DNA of 14,134 nt from FW021-bin31 sp964558275 (GTDB lineage: Bacteria; Bacteroidota; Bacteroidia; Chitinophagales; Chitinophagaceae): positions 1 to 14,134 of the forward strand of contig CAZLDH010000074.1 in assembly GCA_964558275.1 (NCBI GenBank). The letters are read 5' to 3'. Below, piece after piece: positions 13,116-14,134 of this stretch (position 1 is the stretch's first letter; every line of letters begins with the position of its first letter). The position numbers were made by a program, and so were the translations under genes. The notes under the pieces were generated by a model, which did not search any database, was not told the origin of the DNA, and worked only from the letters and a program-made list of their open reading frames with translations.

Positions 13116-14134
13116 ATGAAAAATGAAAAAGCCAATCAGGGTATGTTGTATCAGGGGAATGAATTTGAAACTAAATATTATAGGATCGCAACAACCTATT
13201 ATAAGAAGGTATATCAACCTTTAACGGATGGAACTAAGCAAGAGAAACTTGTACCATGGAAGTCAGAAGCAATAAAGAATGACTTTGGAAAAGACTTTTT
13301 AAAGGAGATCGAAAAATTTGATGGATTCTGTCTCGTTCCGGAACATGTTAATTATAGAAGGGTCGTCGATGGTTTTTATAATAAGTATGCGCCGTTGCTT
13401 TCACTTCCTAAAACGGGTACTACCCCGATGTATACCTTAGAGTTTTTAAATCATATTTTTGGGGAACAGTTGCAGCTGGGGTTGGATTATTTAAAGATAA
13501 TCTATGAGATGCCGCAACAGCAATTACCTATACTATGTATTGTTTCTAAAGAAAGGGAAACAGGGAAATCTACCTTCATTAATTGGTTGAAGTCTGTCTT
13601 TGGGGACAATATGACCATCAATTCCAATGAAAATTTCCAAAGTCAGTTTAATTCCGACTGGGGAACAAAACTAATTATTGCCACCGAAGAGACCTTGCTG
13701 AATCGTAAAGAGGACTCGGAACGATTTAAAAATCTGAGTACGGCTAAATATTCCAAGATTGAAGCTAAAGGGGTAGATCGACAGGAGGTTGAATTTTTCG
13801 GGAAGTTTATTTTATGTTCAAATAATGAAGATAACTTTATCTACCTGGATCGAGATGAAGTAAGGTTTTGGGTGCGGAAAGTAACTCCTTTTCCCTCTGT
13901 AGATCCTAATTTTCTGAGAAAACTGATAGCTGAAATACCCTTTTTCCTGGGCTATTTATTAGAACGCCCGTTGGCGACTAAAAGGAAAACTCGAATGTGG
14001 TTTACGACGGCTCAGCTGAGAACGAAAGCTTTACAACGTCTGAAAGTTGCCAATACGAATAAAGTAGAATTTGAACTGGCCAATATTTTACTTGAGATTA
14101 TTGATTCTAGAGAAGACAATATAGATTATCTGTG
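13116..14134 (+). CDS. Primase-helicase (DUF5906-type, superfamily 3-like), 5' part only
   Basis: The frame runs from ATG 13116 to the window edge without a stop, giving 339 residues; the end is missing. The N-terminal part (about 85-135) has the segment FYNKYAPLL, then GLDYLKIIYEMPQQQLPIL, typical of phage and island primase-helicases. The ATPase core shows a Walker A motif SKERETGKST (144-153) and a Walker B-like strand KLIIATEET (185-193). A sensor-like ILCSNNED (232-239) and basic residues in RDEVRFWVRK (246-255) follow, as in superfamily 3 helicases. Such proteins unwind DNA at the element's origin to start its replication. It lies 80 bases after the excisionase-like gene, same strand, and is probably co-transcribed. 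A primase domain, if present, could be in the missing part or in a neighbouring gene. Confidence 0.85.
   Translation, partial: MKNEKANQGMLYQGNEFETKYYRIATTYYKKVYQPLTDGTKQEKLVPWKSEAIKNDFGKDFLKEIEKFDGFCLVPEHVNYRRVVDGFYNKYAPLLSLPKTGTTPMYTLEFLNHIFGEQLQLGLDYLKIIYEMPQQQLPILCIVSKERETGKSTFINWLKSVFGDNMTINSNENFQSQFNSDWGTKLIIATEETLLNRKEDSERFKNLSTAKYSKIEAKGVDRQEVEFFGKFILCSNNEDNFIYLDRDEVRFWVRKVTPFPSVDPNFLRKLIAEIPFFLGYLLERPLATKRKTRMWFTTAQLRTKALQRLKVANTNKVEFELANILLEIIDSREDNIDYL

Overview
The window comes from an AT-rich member of the Bacteroidota, probably near the Sphingobacteriaceae or Chitinophagaceae. Three things suggest this. It has a PafA-type phosphatase. It has an ExbB-ExbD-ExbD-TonB operon whose TonB carries the N-terminal KKYGAYTLRREY stretch common in that phylum. 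Several genes are preceded by TAnnTTTG boxes, the Bacteroidota -7 promoter element, while Shine-Dalgarno sequences are mostly absent. The family-level guess is an inference.

Positions 2-10450 look like ordinary chromosome. The 3' part of a PafA-like alkaline phosphatase (+) converges on a two-gene M16 peptidase operon (-), with a strong bidirectional terminator between them. One M16 subunit has the zinc motif HFFEH. The other lacks it but keeps the substrate-binding Arg/Tyr region and has an extra C-terminal domain. Next is an alpha/beta hydrolase (+), whose 3' end overlaps the terminator of the oppositely transcribed exbB-exbD-exbD-tonB operon (-). That operon encodes an inner-membrane energy transducer for TonB-dependent outer-membrane transport. 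A 474-base AT-rich gap separates exbB from the divergent gene mnmE (+), a tRNA-modification GTPase.

Positions 10451 to the end look like the left end of an integrated mobile element. The last 18 bases of mnmE (TTCTGTATTGGAAAGTAA, encoding FCIGK-stop) closely match the attachment site used by Salmonella genomic island SGI1. Immediately downstream come 10-bp-phased repeats, a cluster of TTACACCT boxes including a perfect palindrome, and a tyrosine recombinase gene. Then follow a repressor gene on the opposite strand (XRE helix-turn-helix plus a degenerate LexA/S24-like C-terminus), a divergent excisionase-like HTH gene, and the 5' part of a primase-helicase (superfamily 3-like, DUF5906 type) that runs off the window. 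This order (integrase, repressor facing an AlpA/Xis-like gene, then replication gene) resembles phage satellites and integrative mobilizable elements. The right end, and so the cargo and second att copy, is outside the window.

No tRNA, rRNA, CRISPR array or insertion sequence was seen.
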